Of a stretch of 64,000 nt of DNA, positions 8,025 through 17,057 are shown piece after piece; within the stretch, counting starts at the first letter, position 1, and every line of letters starts with the position of its first letter. The stretch is from Prevotellaceae bacterium UBA2744. Lineage in GTDB: Bacteria; Bacteroidota; Bacteroidia; Bacteroidales; Bacteroidaceae. The notes below the pieces were generated by a model that saw nothing but the letters and a program-made list of their open reading frames with translations, ran no database searches and was not told the origin of the DNA. The position numbers were made by a program, and so were the translations under genes. The stretch covers positions 9,508 to 73,507 of the forward strand of contig DEJQ01000008.1 of NCBI GenBank assembly GCA_002353575.1, given 5' to 3'.

Positions 8025-10328
8025 ATGAAAAAAAAATTCAAGTCAATCGTACTGGTTGCCGCTTTATTTTCAGCAAATTGTAGTTATGCACAATCAGGAG
8101 CAAGTGAGGACAACCCTATCGACCGTACCAGCTATATTACTAATCCATCCTTCGAAAACGGAACTTCAGGCTGGACTGTAAGCAACCTCGTCAGTCAGAG
8201 CAACACTTCCTTCCCGAAGAAAGAAGGCACATTCTATCTTGAGAGATGGGTTTCATCTGGCAGTGCAGGCAATGCGAGCGTAAAGCAAATGGTAAAGAAT
8301 CTCCCCGTAGGTGTGTACAAGCTGACCGTAAGCGCGCAGAATATCCTACAGTCCAATGCCACCAAGCAAAACGCAGGAGTTAATATTTTCGCCAACAGTG
8401 AAACAACAGAAGTTTACACAGCCGACGACTATATTGTAGAATTCAAGAACACGACTGGTCTGGTGGAAATCGGTTACGAGTCCAAAAGCGCAGGAGGGAA
8501 TTGGATAGCAGTTGACAACTTCCGTCTATACCAAGTGGGTTACGTTGAGAAGGCCGAGGTTGCAACAAATCTGCAAGCAAAGATAACAGTAATGGAAGGA
8601 TTCTATGATGCAGAAAAAAAAGGAAGTGCGGATTTCCTCGCCGAAATAAACAAAGCAAAAGGCATGATTGAGGACAGCGAATCAAGTGCTGATGATCTGG
8701 CAAAGGAAATCTCTACACTCGACATGGCTTTGTTTGCATTCTGTATTGCCAATCCAGAACCTGGTACAGGTACGGCACCAAAGGTCACCTCTACTAACCA
8801 TTACATACCTACAGGTAGTACGGAAGCACTCGTAAGAGCTACAATGACAGGTTCGAACATAATGGAACGAGGAGTTTGCTGGAGTACAGAACATAATCCG
8901 ACTGTACTTGATGACCGTACAACGGAGTATCATTCGCAAAACGGATATATCTACCATATCCGCAACCTGAGACCTGCTACGGTGTATTATATACGTCCTT
9001 ACATTATGAATAAGACATACATGGTAGCTTACGGTGACGAAGTGAAAATCGTGACTCATCCGAAGGGCACTTGTGTGGGGACATGGGATAACAAGGCTCC
9101 GACAGAAGAAGCCAACATACGCTGCAGAACAGCAATCAACCAGACTATCGAATATTTTAACCAGTGGACAGGCATCCGAGGATTCACACTTTCGGGACAT
9201 TACGGAGCACAGACACCGACAGCAGACTGCTCTTATGGCGGCTGGATGCGTATAGGCCCAAATGCAGGAAACCAGGCTATTGGTACAGTTATACACGAGA
9301 CCGGACACGGGGTCGGTGTCGGTACCCACTGGCGCTGGAACAACTGTACAGACACACGAGAAGACCAAGGCAAATATGGCAAATGGCTCGGACGAGAAGC
9401 AAATGACATGTTGAAATTCCTTGAAAACAAATACAACGACGAAACATGTTACATGAGAGGTGATGCCGTTCATGGCTGGGGCAATAATGCTTCGTATGAC
9501 TGGTTTGTCAACGGAGCAGACAAAGACAAACACATAGAACTGCAATACTTGGGCGGCTGCTGTCTGCTGTACGCACTCTTTATTGACGGACTTTGTCCTA
9601 CAACCAGTTATCCAAACGGTCTGTCAGGCTATACATATAATTTTGACAGCGAGAAGAAATACTACTTAATGTGCAAGGATGCAAAAGGAGGACTGGGCAG
9701 TGGTCTTCTCTATGCACGCAGCACATCTGCAACAGGTTGGAACCATTATCTTACACAAGAAAAAATCGGAGACGAAGCCGCATGGTATATAGAATATAAT
9801 CCCACAGCCGGATACTATATGTTTAAGAACGCTGGCAACGGCCGCTACCTTACTCATGCTTCAGGCAGCACTAACATCGGATTGAAAAAAATAACTGGAA
9901 CCAAAACTCCATCATCTACAGAATATTTCCAACTGATGCCAGACCGTACTGACGTCACTCTGAAAGCCGGCAACAACAATATCAAGACTCATGGATATTG
10001 GCTTACATGGTATGACAGTGACAACAAGTCAATAGAAGCTGGCAGTATGGGAGGGCTATTTGGTACCATTAAACAAAGTACTTTTGATTTTAGCGACAAA
10101 GCGACAACGCAGCAATGGATTATTATCAGCGAAGACGAAATTGAGCAATACAAGCAGATAGCTATTGCCACAGGTATCAAATCAATTGAACATGAGGTTG
10201 CCAAATCTGAAGAAAAGCCTCAGATTATAGAAATATACAATGCCGCCGGCATGAAGATCAGTGCGTTTGAAAAAGGTATAAACATCGTAAAATATTCCAA
10301 CGGCGAAACGAAGAAAATCATAAAATAA
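8025..10328 (+). CDS. Secreted multidomain protein: carbohydrate-binding-like, FN3-like, zincin-like and beta-trefoil lectin regions, secretion tail
   Basis: 767 residues. Order: signal peptide (1-22); a galactose-binding-like sandwich (about 35-170, ITNPSFENGTSGWTV and IAVDNFRLYQVG); a small helical linker (180-240); an FN3-like domain (about 250-345); a domain with the zinc-site motif HETGHGVGVGTH (His424, Glu425, His428, possible third ligand His435); a ricin-type beta-trefoil region (about 545-650, with YYLMCKD and GNGRYLTH); and a C-terminal tail like the Prevotella type IX sorting domain (IEIYNAAGMKISAFEKGINIVKY). The third His is one residue further out than in the metzincin HExxHxxGxxH. 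It precedes a GH28 enzyme by 36 bases, suggesting a joint role on plant polysaccharide or glycoprotein. Peptidase activity is inferred from the motif alone. Confidence 0.75.
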   Translation: MKKKFKSIVLVAALFSANCSYAQSGASEDNPIDRTSYITNPSFENGTSGWTVSNLVSQSNTSFPKKEGTFYLERWVSSGSAGNASVKQMVKNLPVGVYKLTVSAQNILQSNATKQNAGVNIFANSETTEVYTADDYIVEFKNTTGLVEIGYESKSAGGNWIAVDNFRLYQVGYVEKAEVATNLQAKITVMEGFYDAEKKGSADFLAEINKAKGMIEDSESSADDLAKEISTLDMALFAFCIANPEPGTGTAPKVTSTNHYIPTGSTEALVRATMTGSNIMERGVCWSTEHNPTVLDDRTTEYHSQNGYIYHIRNLRPATVYYIRPYIMNKTYMVAYGDEVKIVTHPKGTCVGTWDNKAPTEEANIRCRTAINQTIEYFNQWTGIRGFTLSGHYGAQTPTADCSYGGWMRIGPNAGNQAIGTVIHETGHGVGVGTHWRWNNCTDTREDQGKYGKWLGREANDMLKFLENKYNDETCYMRGDAVHGWGNNASYDWFVNGADKDKHIELQYLGGCCLLYALFIDGLCPTTSYPNGLSGYTYNFDSEKKYYLMCKDAKGGLGSGLLYARSTSATGWNHYLTQEKIGDEAAWYIEYNPTAGYYMFKNAGNGRYLTHASGSTNIGLKKITGTKTPSSTEYFQLMPDRTDVTLKAGNNNIKTHGYWLTWYDSDNKSIEAGSMGGLFGTIKQSTFDFSDKATTQQWIIISEDEIEQYKQIAIATGIKSIEHEVAKSEEKPQIIEIYNAAGMKISAFEKGINIVKYSNGETKKIIK

Positions 10329-10364
10329 CGAAAACACATATTCATCAAACATAACGAAACAAAT

Positions 10365-11717
10365 ATGAGAAAGATATTTTTACTACTTTGCATAGTATGT
10401 GCAAGTAGCATTTGTGGAAAGAAAGTGTCTAAAGACCTATGGCCAGATGGCACCGAGATTGAAGCCTGGTTTAAACAGACTGATAATGTGGACATAAAAA
10501 CATTGGGAAAGCAATATCGCATTACAGATTATGGTATAGTTAACGACGGCAGAATCCACACTGCGGAACTGCAGAATCTAATAGATAAAATATCTGCAGA
10601 CGGTGGTGGTGTAGTAGTCGTACCAGAAGGGGTTTACATGACAGGAGCCGTGTTCTTCAAACAAGGAGTACACCTGCACGTAATGTCTGGAGGAATGCTG
10701 ATGGGAAGCAATAACCCGAGCGACTACCCTCTCCTGACCACTCGAATTGAAGGAGAAACATGTAAATATTATTCCGCTCTGATTAATGCTGACGGCATTG
10801 ACGGATTTACAATTACAGGTAAAGGCGCTATCGATGGAAACGGATATACTTTCTGGAAACATTTCTGGGAACGCAGAGACTGGAATCGTAAGTGCACAAA
10901 CAAAGACGAGCAACGTCCTAGGCTCGTATATATCTCCAATTGCAAAAATGTACAGATAGAAGGGGTAAATCTGCAGAATTCTCCTTTCTGGACCACTCAT
11001 ATATTTAATAGCGAGAATGTAAAACTCATCAATCTGCACATCTATTCTCCCGCAAAACCAGTAAAGGCACCATCTACCGATGCCATTGACCTCGATGTTG
11101 TAAAAAACGTTCTGGTAAAAGGATGTTATATGTCTGTAAATGACGATGCTGTAGCCATCAAAGGCGGAAAAGGTCCCTATGCTGACGCATTCCGTACAAA
11201 ATATGAAGGTATAGACTTAAGCAAGTTCCCTGAAATGGAAGGTGACGGAGAAAACAGGAATATAATAATCGAAGACTGCGAATATGGCTTTTGTCATGGA
11301 TGTCTGACACTTGGGTCTGAAAGTGTTTTCAACCATAACATCATTCTACGCCGCATCAAAGTAAGTGAAGCAAACAATCTATTATGGCTCAAGATGCGTC
11401 CCGACACACCTCAACGCTATGAATATATTACAGTTGAAGACATAGAGGGTTTTGGTAAAAACTTCATACTCGTAGCTCCATGGACACAATTCTACGATCT
11501 TAAAGGCAGAGAAACCACTCCGATGTCGTATTCAGACCACATCACAATGCGAAACATAAAATTTGACTGTAATGTATTCTTCAATGTAAAGCAGATGGAA
11601 TCACAATACCATTTAAGCAACTTTACCTTTGAAAATTTGGAAATAAAAGCTAACAAGAATGAATTACATAAAGATTATGTAGAGAACTTTACTGTTAAGA
11701 ATGTGACTGTAAAATGA
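10365..11717 (+). CDS. Glycoside hydrolase family 28 (polygalacturonase-like)
   Basis: 450 residues with a signal peptide (about 1-18) and a right-handed beta-helix. The GH28 blocks are present in variant form: STDAIDLD (237-244), NDDAVAIKGG (259-268, the catalytic Asp pair), CHGCLTLGSES (310-320, His of the GHG block) and LKMRP near 343 (the RxK block). The family hydrolyses galacturonan or related pectic linkages; variant blocks such as STDA for NTDG are typical of exo-acting or rhamnogalacturonan/xylogalacturonan enzymes, so the exact substrate is open. It is likely co-transcribed with the preceding secreted protein. The uxaA/kdgK/eda genes at 44-53 kb could process the released uronic acids. 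Confidence 0.87.
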   Translation: MRKIFLLLCIVCASSICGKKVSKDLWPDGTEIEAWFKQTDNVDIKTLGKQYRITDYGIVNDGRIHTAELQNLIDKISADGGGVVVVPEGVYMTGAVFFKQGVHLHVMSGGMLMGSNNPSDYPLLTTRIEGETCKYYSALINADGIDGFTITGKGAIDGNGYTFWKHFWERRDWNRKCTNKDEQRPRLVYISNCKNVQIEGVNLQNSPFWTTHIFNSENVKLINLHIYSPAKPVKAPSTDAIDLDVVKNVLVKGCYMSVNDDAVAIKGGKGPYADAFRTKYEGIDLSKFPEMEGDGENRNIIIEDCEYGFCHGCLTLGSESVFNHNIILRRIKVSEANNLLWLKMRPDTPQRYEYITVEDIEGFGKNFILVAPWTQFYDLKGRETTPMSYSDHITMRNIKFDCNVFFNVKQMESQYHLSNFTFENLEIKANKNELHKDYVENFTVKNVTVK

Positions 11718-11758
11718 GTTTTAGCCACATTTTTATAAATAATAACATAAAAAGTCAT

Positions 11759-11766
11759 TATATTTG
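11759..11766 (+). promoter_or_regulatory. -7 element TATATTTG upstream of the STAS module
   Basis: TATATTTG followed by C matches TAnnTTTGC, 37 bases before the ATG at 11803; transcription would start near 11773. Confidence 0.65.
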
Positions 11767-11802
11767 CAAACAAAAACAAAGAACTAAAATACAATAACGA
11801 TT

Positions 11803-12105
11803 ATGACATTCACAGTAACAGAAGAAAATGGCACAATTAAAGGTGTAATGGACGGCAGACTCGACACAGCAGCTGCACCACAATTTGCAGAAGATATGAA
11901 AGTAATGATGGAAAATGCAGACAAGCACCTTGTCTTAGACATGGAGAAACTTTCATTTATCAGCAGTTCTGGTCTAAGATTATTGTTAAGTTTACGCAAG
12001 GAAACTATGGCTAAGAATGGTGATATTACAATTATCAATGTTCTGCCTGAAGTAAAACAAGTATTTACAATCACTGGTTTTTATTCTTTGTTTCAATTTA
12101 AGTAA
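11803..12105 (+). CDS. STAS-domain anti-sigma-factor antagonist-like protein
   Basis: 100 residues, a single STAS domain like SpoIIAA/RsbV. The phosphorylation loop FISSSGLRLL places the candidate acceptor at Ser55/Ser56. In partner switching the unphosphorylated form binds the HATPase kinase and releases its other target. The stop overlaps the ATG of the kinase gene (12105), so translation is likely coupled. Bacteroidetes lack SigB-type sigma factors, so the controlled target here is unknown. Confidence 0.88.
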   Translation: MTFTVTEENGTIKGVMDGRLDTAAAPQFAEDMKVMMENADKHLVLDMEKLSFISSSGLRLLLSLRKETMAKNGDITIINVLPEVKQVFTITGFYSLFQFK

Positions 12106-12527
12106 TGCAACGTGAACTAATCCTTCATAATAACGTAAAACAAATAGGACCTCTCTCTGAATTCATAGAAGATCTATGCGACAGTTTAGGATTGGATACT
12201 ACGCTCACATTCAATCTGAACCTTGTATTGGAAGAGGCCGTCACCAATGTTATAATGTATGCCTATCCACAAGACGAGGATCATACAATGACCCTTCTGG
12301 CATGGACCGAGAAGGACGAAAACGTTATTGCATTCGAACTTAAAGATCAGGGTAAGCCATTTAACCCCATCGAACAAGCGCCAGAAGTAGATACAACCCT
12401 CTCAGCTAAGGAACGGAAAATTGGAGGATTGGGCATATTCCTAATTAATCAGATTATGGACGAAGTAGCCTATCGTTACGAAGGTAATTCTAACATACTA
12501 ACAATGAAGAAAAATATAAAAGAATGA
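12105..12527 (+). CDS. RsbW/SpoIIAB-like serine kinase (HATPase_c)
   Basis: 140 residues, a stand-alone GHKL ATPase domain. The N box NLVLEEAVTNVIMYAYP spans about 38-54 (catalytic Glu43/Glu44, Asn48), the G1 box is DQGKPFNP (81-88), and the G2 box is GGLGIFLI (107-114). This is the size and order of anti-sigma kinases that phosphorylate STAS antagonists. It is sandwiched between two STAS genes with overlapping stop/start codons on both sides. No PP2C/SpoIIE phosphatase and no sigma factor is nearby. Confidence 0.87.
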   Translation: MQRELILHNNVKQIGPLSEFIEDLCDSLGLDTTLTFNLNLVLEEAVTNVIMYAYPQDEDHTMTLLAWTEKDENVIAFELKDQGKPFNPIEQAPEVDTTLSAKERKIGGLGIFLINQIMDEVAYRYEGNSNILTMKKNIKE

Positions 12528-12796
12528 AGACAATTTATATAGACGGGCCGCTGGATGCTATTCATCTGAATGATGTTAAAGAAAAGCTGAAAGAGGCTGA
12601 TGCACACCTCGGTGATATCATCACCTTGGATTGTACAGAAATGTCATACATATGTAGTTCCGGACTGAGAGTATTTCTGCAGATGCACAAGGATGTGACA
12701 GCTGCAGGTGGGAGACTTATCATCAAGGGGCTTCAGCCATTGGTAAAGAATGTTTTTGACATGACCGGGTTTGGCCAGATTTTTAACTACGAATAA
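12524..12796 (+). CDS. Second STAS-domain antagonist-like protein
   Basis: 90 residues, a second STAS domain with the acceptor loop YICSSGLRVFLQ (Ser45/Ser46). It overlaps the end of the kinase gene by 4 bases. It is only moderately similar to the first STAS protein, mainly around the SSGLR loop and the C-terminal MTGFGQIF versus ITGFYSLF, so the two may compete for the kinase or bind different partners. It is followed after 11 bases by the SLC13-type transporter gene. Confidence 0.87.
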   Translation: MKTIYIDGPLDAIHLNDVKEKLKEADAHLGDIITLDCTEMSYICSSGLRVFLQMHKDVTAAGGRLIIKGLQPLVKNVFDMTGFGQIFNYE

Positions 12797-12807
12797 ACAA
12801 AACCAAC

Positions 12808-14577
12808 ATGCAGATGCTTAACCTAAGCATTTACGCATGGTTCACCATTGCTGTCATATTATTTAAGACAGTAATGACGTTCAGAGGCAAGATGTCGGGC
12901 GACATGTTGGCTCTCATTATTATATCAGCACTCTTATTAACGGGAACGCTCTCCGACGAAGAAGCTTTATCATCATTCAGTGCGCAAACAGTATTTGTTG
13001 TTGGTGTGTTAATCGTATTGGGAGCAAGTCTGGTACATGCAGGAGTTGTACACTGGATTTCCAGGAAACTCGGCGCACCTAAAACACTCCAGCAAGCTAT
13101 TGCGAACCTAATGATATCCGTAGCTGCAATGAGCGCATTCTTCAACAGCAATACCATCACTGCATTATTCATAAATGTTGTAAAAGAATGGAGTAAAAAA
13201 ATAAAACAACCAGCTTCCAAACTATTGATTCCATTGAGTTATGCTTCTGCACTTGGTGGTTTATGTACAGTTATTGGAAGTTCGACCAATCTTCTTGCCT
13301 CTGCCTTTTATCATAATAGCACAGGACAAACACTGTCATTTTTTGCTCCATTCATCCCTGGCGTGGCATGTATAATTACAGGAGCAATAACAACTATAAT
13401 CTTTCAGAAATACCTGCCGACGCGAAAGTCTCCTGAGGAATCTTTTGAAAGCAGCGAAACCTACACCGTGGAACTTCTTGTACCCACAGACTGCAAACAC
13501 ATCGGAAGCACTGTAGAAGAAGCACGACTATTGAATGTAACTGGCGGGCACCTAATTGAAATCGTGCGTTTCGACAGAGAAATCATCAGTCCCGTTCCTG
13601 CCGATGAATACATCTTCGGAGGCGACCATCTGGTTTATTCCGGAAAAATCGATGACATTCTGCAACTACGCACTACACACGGATTAGTAAATGCGACCCA
13701 CCATGTTTTCAGTATTAAAGAACTGAATAAGAACCGCACATTGCAATTGGCAACAGTTGTGAGCAACAGTAGCTTGGCAGGAGCACGCATGGCAGATATT
13801 GATTTTGAAAAAGAAAATGACGTCGTACTTATCGCTGTAGCACGAGAAGGCGAACGAATAACTGACATCCCACGCGAGACCACCATCTTCACTGGTGACA
13901 CACTGCTTTTTGAGGGAACAAAAATGAATGCGACACACTTGTCAAATGATTTGCAATTTTTCAACAGTATAGCCCTTCCCCAACAGGGACCAAAGACATT
14001 CATAAGTATTGCTATTATGATATGCATGGTCTTACTATCAGTTTCAGGCATACAGCCCCTACTCCACTGCACATTATTTGCAGCCGGTGCAATGCTTATC
14101 ACCAAGTGCTGTACATTAGACCAGATGCAACGCGCCATAAACTGGAAGATAGTAATGATATTTGCCGGAAGCGTTTGCATTGGTAAGGCTGTTGAGACAA
14201 CGGGACTGGCAAGCACAATAGGATACGGCATCGCACACACTTTCAGTTTTCATCCTCTTGTCGCTTTAATAATGTTCTGTCTTATAGCAACCATAGCTAC
14301 AGAATTTATTTCAAATGCGACAGCAGCAGCTGTTCTTATTCCTATAGCCATTGATACGGCTAAAATTTTAAATGCAAATCCTCTTACGTTTGTAATAGCA
14401 CTCATGATTAGCATATCATCATGCTTTGCAACCCCGATAGGCAATGAAACAAATACAATGATATATGGTCCGGGAGGATATAAATTCTCAGATTTTGTAA
14501 GACTCGGACTAATCATGAATATAGTAATACTGGTAACAAATATAGTTGCAACCTGTATTGTGTATCCATTACAATAA
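12808..14577 (+). CDS. SLC13/CitT-type permease with two central TrkA-C domains
   Basis: 589 residues. Two halves of about 5-6 membrane helices flank a cytosolic insert with two TrkA-C (RCK_C) domains at about 218-295 (TVELLVPTDCKHIGSTVEE) and 310-385 (LATVVSNSSLAGARMADIDF). The transport motifs SSTNLLAS (near 155-165) and PIGNETNTMIYGPGGY (near 530) match the paired hairpin regions of the Na+/anion symporter family. Likely substrates are dicarboxylates or sulfate; TrkA-C domains suggest ligand gating. It follows the STAS gene by 11 bases, so the partner-switching proteins could control it or simply share its transcript. Confidence 0.87.
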   Translation: MQMLNLSIYAWFTIAVILFKTVMTFRGKMSGDMLALIIISALLLTGTLSDEEALSSFSAQTVFVVGVLIVLGASLVHAGVVHWISRKLGAPKTLQQAIANLMISVAAMSAFFNSNTITALFINVVKEWSKKIKQPASKLLIPLSYASALGGLCTVIGSSTNLLASAFYHNSTGQTLSFFAPFIPGVACIITGAITTIIFQKYLPTRKSPEESFESSETYTVELLVPTDCKHIGSTVEEARLLNVTGGHLIEIVRFDREIISPVPADEYIFGGDHLVYSGKIDDILQLRTTHGLVNATHHVFSIKELNKNRTLQLATVVSNSSLAGARMADIDFEKENDVVLIAVAREGERITDIPRETTIFTGDTLLFEGTKMNATHLSNDLQFFNSIALPQQGPKTFISIAIMICMVLLSVSGIQPLLHCTLFAAGAMLITKCCTLDQMQRAINWKIVMIFAGSVCIGKAVETTGLASTIGYGIAHTFSFHPLVALIMFCLIATIATEFISNATAAAVLIPIAIDTAKILNANPLTFVIALMISISSCFATPIGNETNTMIYGPGGYKFSDFVRLGLIMNIVILVTNIVATCIVYPLQ

Positions 14578-14615
14578 ATATCAATCTCGAATATAAATAA
14601 TTAAACATATTGAAA

Positions 14616-16334
14616 ATGCAGTGGTTTATTGACTTATTATTATCAGGAGGAGGAGTAGCTCATACAGTCATATTATACTCCTTAGTTATTGCTTTGGGTA
14701 TATTCCTGGGGAATAAGCTTAAAATTAGCAGTGTTTCCTTAGGTGTGACTTGGATTCTTTTTGTGGGCATTGCCATCGGAGACCTACTGAAACGAATGAA
14801 CGTTGTAGAAAACATGGAAGTATTGAACTTTGTTCAAGATTTCGGACTCATTTTATTTGTTTTCTCTATAGGACTTCAAGTCGGACCTTCGTTCTTCACA
14901 TCTCTCATGCAGGGTGGACTGAAAGCAAATGCCATTGCAGCAGGAATCGTAGCGCTCAATATCGTTGTGATGCTTACACTTTATTACTCCTGCCGCAATA
15001 TTATCCCTGCAGCAAACGACTTGCCAATGCTTGTAGGAACATTATGCGGAGCAATTACTAACACACCTGGCTTAGGTGCCGCAACAGCCGCACTTGACCA
15101 GATAAACAGTATGAATCCTAAAATATTTGCCGATGGAATACCTGCAATAGCCAACGGATATGCTTGTGCATATCCTCTTGGTGTTGTCGGCATCATACTT
15201 AGCATAATCTTGATAAGAATTTTCTTCAAAGTAGATTTCAAGAAAGAAGAAGAACACTTCAACAAGAAAAATGGCAACAACGATGCCGTAAAGCCACACC
15301 TGATGACAATCGAGGTATTCAATCCTGCCATTAACGGAAAAAGCATCCTTCAAGTACACAATTTTATCGGTCGTGATTTTGTATGTTCCCGTCTGCTCCA
15401 CGACGGACATATCACAGTACCTAATCGCAACACCCTACTCTCTACCGGTGACCGCATATTTGTTGTTTGTGCATCGGAAGATGCTGAGGCCATAACAGCC
15501 TTTATCGGTCCTGAGACAGAAATTGACTGGGAAATACAGGATGTAAAGATGGTATCAAAGAAACTGACTGTAACTCGCAGCAACATAAACGGAAAAACGC
15601 TGGGTTCTCTTCACTCCAGTTCTATGTTTGGTGTGAATGTGACAAGAATATACCGTTCCGGTATTGAACTGTTTGCCAGTCCAAGCGTCATTCTGCAAGT
15701 TGGCGACATTCTTATCGCAGTTGGTCCTGAGGATGCTGTAGATCGCTTTGCAAATCGAATCGGAGATTCTAAACAAGCACTCGACAAACCGAACCTGCTT
15801 ACTCTTTTTATTGGAATATTCATAGGTATTGTATTTGGAATGATTCCAATTGCAATTCCTGGAATGTCAGTACCTGTAAAACTCGGACTTGCAGGTGGAC
15901 CACTCATCATTGCAATTATGTTAGGACGTTTCGGATATAAAATCAAGTTGGTTGCTTATACTACAAACTCGGCATCACTCATGATTCGGGACATCGGACT
16001 AGTTCTTTTCCTTGCCAGCGTTGGAATCAAAGCGGGCGGCAACTTTGTTGACACTGTACTGAACGGTGGTATCCACTACGTATGGATCGGATTCCTAATT
16101 ACATTCATTCCACTTATCGTAATGGGAATATTTGCACGCGTAAAATGGCACATGAACTACTTCCTGCTTTCAGGAATTATTTCCGGTGCTACGACCGACC
16201 CCCCAGCACTTGCCTTTTCTCAGACACAGGCAAACAACGGAATACCATCTGTAGGTTACTCTACCGTTTACCCACTTTCCATGTTCCTCAGAATAATAAC
16301 AGCCCAAGTACTTATATTAGCATTCTGCTCATAA
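14616..16334 (+). CDS. AspT/YidE-type putative exchanger with two TrkA-C domains
   Basis: 572 residues from the ATG; a TTG two codons earlier (14610) is an alternative start. The architecture is typical of the aspartate:alanine exchanger family: five N-terminal helices with GALCGAITNTPGLGAA-like residues (CGAITNTPGLGAATAALDQ), two TrkA-C domains (about 230-305 and 315-390), and six C-terminal helices with GATTDPPALAFSQ. The duplicated glycine-rich repeat (TNTPGLGAAT and TTDPPALAFS) marks the family. The substrate is unknown; antiport of amino acids or carboxylates is the family precedent. It is the second TrkA-C transporter in a row in this cluster. Confidence 0.87.
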   Translation: MQWFIDLLLSGGGVAHTVILYSLVIALGIFLGNKLKISSVSLGVTWILFVGIAIGDLLKRMNVVENMEVLNFVQDFGLILFVFSIGLQVGPSFFTSLMQGGLKANAIAAGIVALNIVVMLTLYYSCRNIIPAANDLPMLVGTLCGAITNTPGLGAATAALDQINSMNPKIFADGIPAIANGYACAYPLGVVGIILSIILIRIFFKVDFKKEEEHFNKKNGNNDAVKPHLMTIEVFNPAINGKSILQVHNFIGRDFVCSRLLHDGHITVPNRNTLLSTGDRIFVVCASEDAEAITAFIGPETEIDWEIQDVKMVSKKLTVTRSNINGKTLGSLHSSSMFGVNVTRIYRSGIELFASPSVILQVGDILIAVGPEDAVDRFANRIGDSKQALDKPNLLTLFIGIFIGIVFGMIPIAIPGMSVPVKLGLAGGPLIIAIMLGRFGYKIKLVAYTTNSASLMIRDIGLVLFLASVGIKAGGNFVDTVLNGGIHYVWIGFLITFIPLIVMGIFARVKWHMNYFLLSGIISGATTDPPALAFSQTQANNGIPSVGYSTVYPLSMFLRIITAQVLILAFCS

Positions 16335-16338
16335 CATA

Positions 16339-17043
16339 ATGAACATTATAAACAACATACTGTCGCAGCAGGCAGAATTACCACTGCTTGCTGCATTAGT
16401 TTTAGGATTATTGGTAGCAATCAATCCATGTCAACTTGCAATCAATATATCTGCTCTGACATATCTGACCCGCAGAGCAAAATACAGACATCCCCGCAGA
16501 ACACTGTTACTCTATGTACTGGGCAAAACCATCACCTACACAGGCTTGGGATGGATTCTGATGTGCCTTATAGGAGGAGGTAGAAACATCGAAGGGATGT
16601 CATATATATTATCCAAAGCTGAGTTGGTTGTACCATACGTATTAATAATTATCGGTCTGTTTATGCTTTTCCGGGCACTACATCCACACCACCATCATCA
16701 AGGAGAGAACTGCCACAATTCTGGAGAGATGATACATCGCAACGGTCCCCTCGGTGCACTCGTTCTGGGCATCACACTTGCGTTTGCCTTTTGTCCGGAA
16801 AGTGCAGTATTCTACTTTGGACTGATGCTACCACTATCCATCAATTCTCGGGCTGGTCTGTTCGTTCCTCTCTTTTTCGCAATTGCCGCCAGCATACCCG
16901 TACTATTACTTGCTTGGGCAATTCGCAGGACATTCACACAAGCAGATCAGTTAAATAACACTTTTGAACATGCACAGCAATGGATTAACGGTCTTGTTGG
17001 ATTGCTATTCATCATCATGGCAATTATAATCCTTTGTGACTAA
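16339..17043 (+). CDS. CcdA/DsbD-like (ArsG-type) integral membrane protein
   Basis: 234 residues with about six helices. NPCQLAINISALTYL near 30-44 and FCPESAVFYFGLMLP near 150-165 carry the Pro-flanked cysteines typical of thiol-transferring CcdA/DsbD membrane domains. The loop HPHHHHQGENCHNSGE (about 114-129) is rich in histidine and may bind metal. Homologues in Bacteroidetes are often placed in the ArsG/aminobenzylarsenical efflux or cytochrome c biogenesis groups; no thioredoxin-like partner or arsenic gene is nearby here. It starts 4 bases after the exchanger stop, suggesting co-translation. Confidence 0.75.
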   Translation: MNIINNILSQQAELPLLAALVLGLLVAINPCQLAINISALTYLTRRAKYRHPRRTLLLYVLGKTITYTGLGWILMCLIGGGRNIEGMSYILSKAELVVPYVLIIIGLFMLFRALHPHHHHQGENCHNSGEMIHRNGPLGALVLGITLAFAFCPESAVFYFGLMLPLSINSRAGLFVPLFFAIAASIPVLLLAWAIRRTFTQADQLNNTFEHAQQWINGLVGLLFIIMAIIILCD

Positions 17044-17057
17044 AGATATAAAAATCA

